A DNA stretch of 52,315 nt from an uncultured Clostridia bacterium (GTDB taxonomy: Bacteria; Bacillota; Clostridia; Christensenellales; Aristaeellaceae): positions 1 through 52,315 of the forward strand of contig CAKUKP010000006.1 in NCBI GenBank assembly GCA_934663625.1, written 5' to 3'. Position numbers and translations under genes: made by a program. Below, one piece after another: positions 49,652 to 52,315 of the stretch (its first letter is position 1; every line of letters starts with the position of its first letter). Below the pieces are notes generated by a model. It was not told the origin of the DNA, ran no database searches, and saw only the letters and a program-made list of their open reading frames with translations.

Positions 49652-51082
49652 ATGCAAAAAACCTTTATCACGCGCCTGCCGGAACAGACGGGCGCATTTC
49701 TGGACGCCTGCCGGATGATCTGGAACACTGGCGCATGCATCACCCGCGTAAGCTACAATAAGGCGGTGGACACGCACACGCTGTTTCTGGATGCGGATGG
49801 CACGGAGGATCAGCTTTCCGCCATCGCGGAAGCGCTGCGCGGCGCGGGCTATCTTCTGGAATGTACCGGCGACGCGCGGGTCATGCTGCTGGATTTTGCG
49901 CTGGAAAACCGCGCGGGCAGCATGCTGCCGGTGCTGGAATTGATCGACCGATACGGTTTCGGCATTTCCTATCTGGACGCCGCCGCCACGGATCAGTCGG
50001 TGCACCATCTGAAGCTGGGGCTGTTCGTGGAGGACGAGGATCGCGTGCGCCGCTTTCTGCGCGAAGCGTCCGAGCGATACGAGGTGCGCGTAATCCGGCA
50101 CGAGGACAACGGCGCAGAGCTGGATCGGGCGGTTTTCTACATTGATTTCGTCAACCACATCATCCGCACGCTGCATCTGGCGCGCGAAACGGCGCAGGAT
50201 CTGATGGCGTATTCCAATACGATCATGCAGAACCTTGCCGAGTTGAACGAGCCGCCGCAGAAAACATTTCAGTACATCGCGCGCTTTGCCGAGCTGCTGG
50301 CGAAATATCGCGGGGACGGATATCTGCCGTGCGTGGAGAAGCGGCGTCTGGCGGATGGATTCTATCTGCATTCCATCCAGCCGCCGTGTGGCAGCAACAC
50401 ATGGATATTGCAAAAGGGCGATGATCTGCTATTTATCGATTGCGGCTTTGCGCTGTACGCCGATGAAATGCATGCTCTTCTGCATACGCTGTTTCCGGAT
50501 TTCGATCGGATGCGCCGAAGCATACTGCTCACGCATCCGGATATGGATCACAGCGGGCTGCTTCGATATTTCGATACGATTTATGTATCGCCCGTCGCGC
50601 ATCTGCACTTCGAACTTGAAAACGCAGGCAAGCCCGCGTTCCGCGAACAGGATCGCCTGAACGCGCCCTATTGCGGCATGGCGCGGATTCTGACCGGCTA
50701 CCAGCCGCCGAAAATGGAAGCGCTGCGCGTGGTAAACGATTGTCCGGATGATCCGAACGCGGATATCTGCCGTCTGGGACAGCTCGATTTCTGCGGCAGG
50801 CAGATCGATATTTACCGCGGCAACGGCGGCCACGCGCGGGGCGAAATCGTGGCGGTGGATGAGGCGGACGGAATCGTATTCTGCGGCGATATCTTTGTAA
50901 ACGCGGCGGGCTTTTCCCCGCAGCAGCGCGAATTCAATCAGGTCGCGCCGTATCTGCTCACCAGCGTGAACTTAAATTCCGCCCTCGCCTCGCGGGAGCG
51001 CAGGCAGCTTATCGATCTGTTCCCGAAGAACCGCTACGCCTACTGCTGTGGGCACGGCGCGATCATGGATGTGGAAGCATGA
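49652..51082 (+). CDS. ACT-ACT-metallo-beta-lactamase fusion protein
   Basis: 476 residues. Residues 1-75 and 76-150 look like two ACT domains (FITRLPEQTGAFLDACRMI; DFALENRAGSMLPVLELI), modules that usually bind amino acids. After a helical linker, residues 230-476 form a metallo-beta-lactamase fold with LTHPDMDHSGL (H295, D297, D299, H300; Asp stands where the second His is usual), GNGGHARGEIV and FCGDIF. It is probably a hydrolase or oxygen/redox enzyme controlled by an amino acid; this is inference. AGGA precedes ATG. It is co-transcribed with thrH. Confidence 0.82.
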   Translation: MQKTFITRLPEQTGAFLDACRMIWNTGACITRVSYNKAVDTHTLFLDADGTEDQLSAIAEALRGAGYLLECTGDARVMLLDFALENRAGSMLPVLELIDRYGFGISYLDAAATDQSVHHLKLGLFVEDEDRVRRFLREASERYEVRVIRHEDNGAELDRAVFYIDFVNHIIRTLHLARETAQDLMAYSNTIMQNLAELNEPPQKTFQYIARFAELLAKYRGDGYLPCVEKRRLADGFYLHSIQPPCGSNTWILQKGDDLLFIDCGFALYADEMHALLHTLFPDFDRMRRSILLTHPDMDHSGLLRYFDTIYVSPVAHLHFELENAGKPAFREQDRLNAPYCGMARILTGYQPPKMEALRVVNDCPDDPNADICRLGQLDFCGRQIDIYRGNGGHARGEIVAVDEADGIVFCGDIFVNAAGFSPQQREFNQVAPYLLTSVNLNSALASRERRQLIDLFPKNRYAYCCGHGAIMDVEA

Positions 51083-51798
51083 ACTATCTGATTTCTGAAA
51101 TGGATGCGCGCGCGCATGAACTGGCGCGGGCGTGGGGCGCAGGCGTTGAAACGATCACGTTCTGCGCGGCGGAAAACCTGTCGGACGAAAAAATGATTGC
51201 GGATGCGCGCGATGCTTTATCCGCATATCCGGTTTTCACGATGCACGGCCCCTTTTATGAAATGGCGCCCTGCGCGATCGATCCGATGATTCGCGATGTC
51301 GCGATGCACCGGTTCCGTCAGGCGGCGGACGTTTGCCGCCGCATCGGCGCGCAGAAGCTGATTCTGCATTCGGGCTATGCGCCGCAGGTATATTACCCGA
51401 TCTGGTTTACCGAAAAATCCATCCCGTTCTGGCGCGAATTTCTTGCGACGCAGCCGGAGGATTTTTCGCTGGCGATTGAAAACGTGCTGGATGTAGATCC
51501 GAAGCCGATTCGCGATGTTCTGGACGGCATCGGTGATGCGCGCGCGAAGATCTGTCTGGATACGGGGCACGCGAACTGTTATTCGCCCGTGCCGATCGAT
51601 CAATGGATCGACATATTGGGCGATCGCATCGGTCATGTGCATCTGCACAACAATTCCGGCGCGCGGGACGAACACCTGTGCGCGGGCAGCATGAATCTAT
51701 CGGATGTGGCGCGCTGCATCCGCGAAGCCGCGCCGGATGCGGATATCTGCATCGAATCGATGGAAGCGGAAAAATTTGAACAATTGATTGGGAGGTAG
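51079..51798 (+). CDS. TIM-barrel sugar-phosphate isomerase/epimerase-like protein
   Basis: 239 residues of the AP-endonuclease-2 barrel family. Metal-site segments are FTMHGPFYEM, LILHSGYAP, LAIENVLDVDP, ICLDTGHAN and HVHLHNNSGARDEH. The family includes xylose isomerase-like, inosose dehydratase and endonuclease IV enzymes; this one is short and probably acts on a small polyol or sugar derivative. The ATG overlaps the preceding stop (ATGA). Confidence 0.85.
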   Translation: MNYLISEMDARAHELARAWGAGVETITFCAAENLSDEKMIADARDALSAYPVFTMHGPFYEMAPCAIDPMIRDVAMHRFRQAADVCRRIGAQKLILHSGYAPQVYYPIWFTEKSIPFWREFLATQPEDFSLAIENVLDVDPKPIRDVLDGIGDARAKICLDTGHANCYSPVPIDQWIDILGDRIGHVHLHNNSGARDEHLCAGSMNLSDVARCIREAAPDADICIESMEAEKFEQLIGR

Positions 51799-51802
51799 CA
51801 CT

Positions 51803-52234
51803 ATGGATTACCGGCGTTTTGGCAGCACCATCGTTCTGCGTCTGGACAAGGGCGATGAAATTGTGGAGAGCATTCTGCGCCTTGCAAAGATGGAAAATAT
51901 CCGTCTGGCGACCGTCAGCGGTCTCGGCGCGACGGCGGATTTCACCGTGGGCGTATTCGATCTGAATCAGGGCGTATACAATCGATACGACTACGCCGAG
52001 CCGTGCGAAATCACCGCGCTGGTCGGCAACATCAACACGATGAACGGCGCGCCGTACACGCATCTGCACATCACCTGTGCGGGCGAAAACGGGCACGTGA
52101 TGGGCGGTCATCTGAACCGCGCCATAATTTCGCTGACGGGCGAAATTTTCATTCAGATCGTGGATGGCTGCGTGGATCGTAGGCTGGATCCCGAACTGAA
52201 CCTCAACCTTTTGGATTTTGAACCGCAGAAATAA
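51803..52234 (+). CDS. PPC/DUF296 domain protein
   Basis: 143 residues, a single PPC domain: IVLRLDKGDEIVESILRLAK, TVSGLGATADFTVGVFD, THLHITCAGENGHVMGGHL (His cluster that may bind metal) and the closing LNLLDFE. In bacteria these proteins form trimers, and their function is unsettled despite the common label DNA-binding. GGGAGG precedes ATG. It is the fifth gene of the operon. Confidence 0.9.
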   Translation: MDYRRFGSTIVLRLDKGDEIVESILRLAKMENIRLATVSGLGATADFTVGVFDLNQGVYNRYDYAEPCEITALVGNINTMNGAPYTHLHITCAGENGHVMGGHLNRAIISLTGEIFIQIVDGCVDRRLDPELNLNLLDFEPQK

Positions 52235-52246
52235 GGAGATACGATT

Positions 52247-52315
52247 ATGACGAACCGAGCGAAGCTGAAACAGCTGTTTCAAATTCTGGATCAGGCGGAA
52301 GCCTTTATCCGCACG
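52247..52315 (+). CDS. partial gene at window end, function unknown
   Basis: ATG behind AAGGAGAT opens a frame (MTNRAKLKQLFQILDQAE...) running off the window after 23 codons. The spacing of 12 bases shows that it belongs to the same operon. Confidence 0.7.
   Translation, partial: MTNRAKLKQLFQILDQAEAFIRT

Overview
The window looks like a chromosomal segment of a moderately GC-rich anaerobic Bacillota, probably an uncultivated gut member of the class Clostridia. The grounds are strong Shine-Dalgarno sites on almost every gene, many sigma-A promoters of the TTGACA-N17-TATAAT kind, an HPr kinase plus an HPr-like protein, ferredoxin-flavodoxin (EFR1) proteins, a DUF6440 protein, a BspA-type leucine-rich protein and a type II-A CRISPR system. 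The genus cannot be fixed from this sequence alone.

Layout. Positions 1-290: end of an upstream transcription unit and two tRNA genes (Glu, Gln) on the minus strand behind a near-consensus promoter. 590-6060: a membrane protein, a TetR/DUF998 pair with a clear operator, a secreted triple-SH3 protein, an HPr-like protein without its phospho-histidine, and a two-component system. 6180-10840: mostly minus-strand accessory genes (LOG-family hydrolase, methyltransferase, nucleotidyltransferase, two poorly known proteins, a GNAT protein). 11050-13460: ddl-murF for peptidoglycan precursors. 13530-15750: a minus-strand operon of a DUF4432 aldose-epimerase-like protein, DUF3783, NUDIX and a zinc-ribbon protein. 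15870-17346: a GtrII-type glycosyltransferase that is out of frame because of a run of 12 G on its coding strand. 17510-21550: M18 aminopeptidase, then MATE exporter with aldo/keto reductase. 21980-28124: a six-gene minus-strand operon (HAD phosphatase, hprK, ROK glucokinase, pepT, dapF, S1C-type protease). 28240-31136: MFS transporter, MreB-like protein, YgjP-like metallopeptidase. 31347-33083: mgtE with an unusually long leader.

33182-40185 is a complete type II-A CRISPR-Cas locus: ten repeats, a leader ending in ATTTGAG, csn2, cas2, cas1 and a 1354-residue Cas9, all read on the minus strand with 4-base overlaps, and a tracrRNA gene on the plus strand embedded antisense in the likely cas9 5' leader. 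Cas1, Cas2 and Csn2 would insert spacers at the ATTTGAG leader end. The array and tracrRNA supply guides to Cas9.

40295-52315 holds GNAT and HTH/zinc-ribbon genes, an EFR1-metallophosphoesterase pair, a strongly expressed BMP-type binding protein, an EFR1-methyltransferase-DUF6440 operon, a D-allulose 3-epimerase with all metal ligands present, a BspA-like protein, and an uncharacterised operon (radical SAM, ThrH, ACT-ACT-metallo-beta-lactamase fusion, TIM-barrel protein, PPC/DUF296 protein, one cut-off gene).

Two families of structured intergenic repeats, each seen twice, lie between genes. Their stems are kept by paired base changes.
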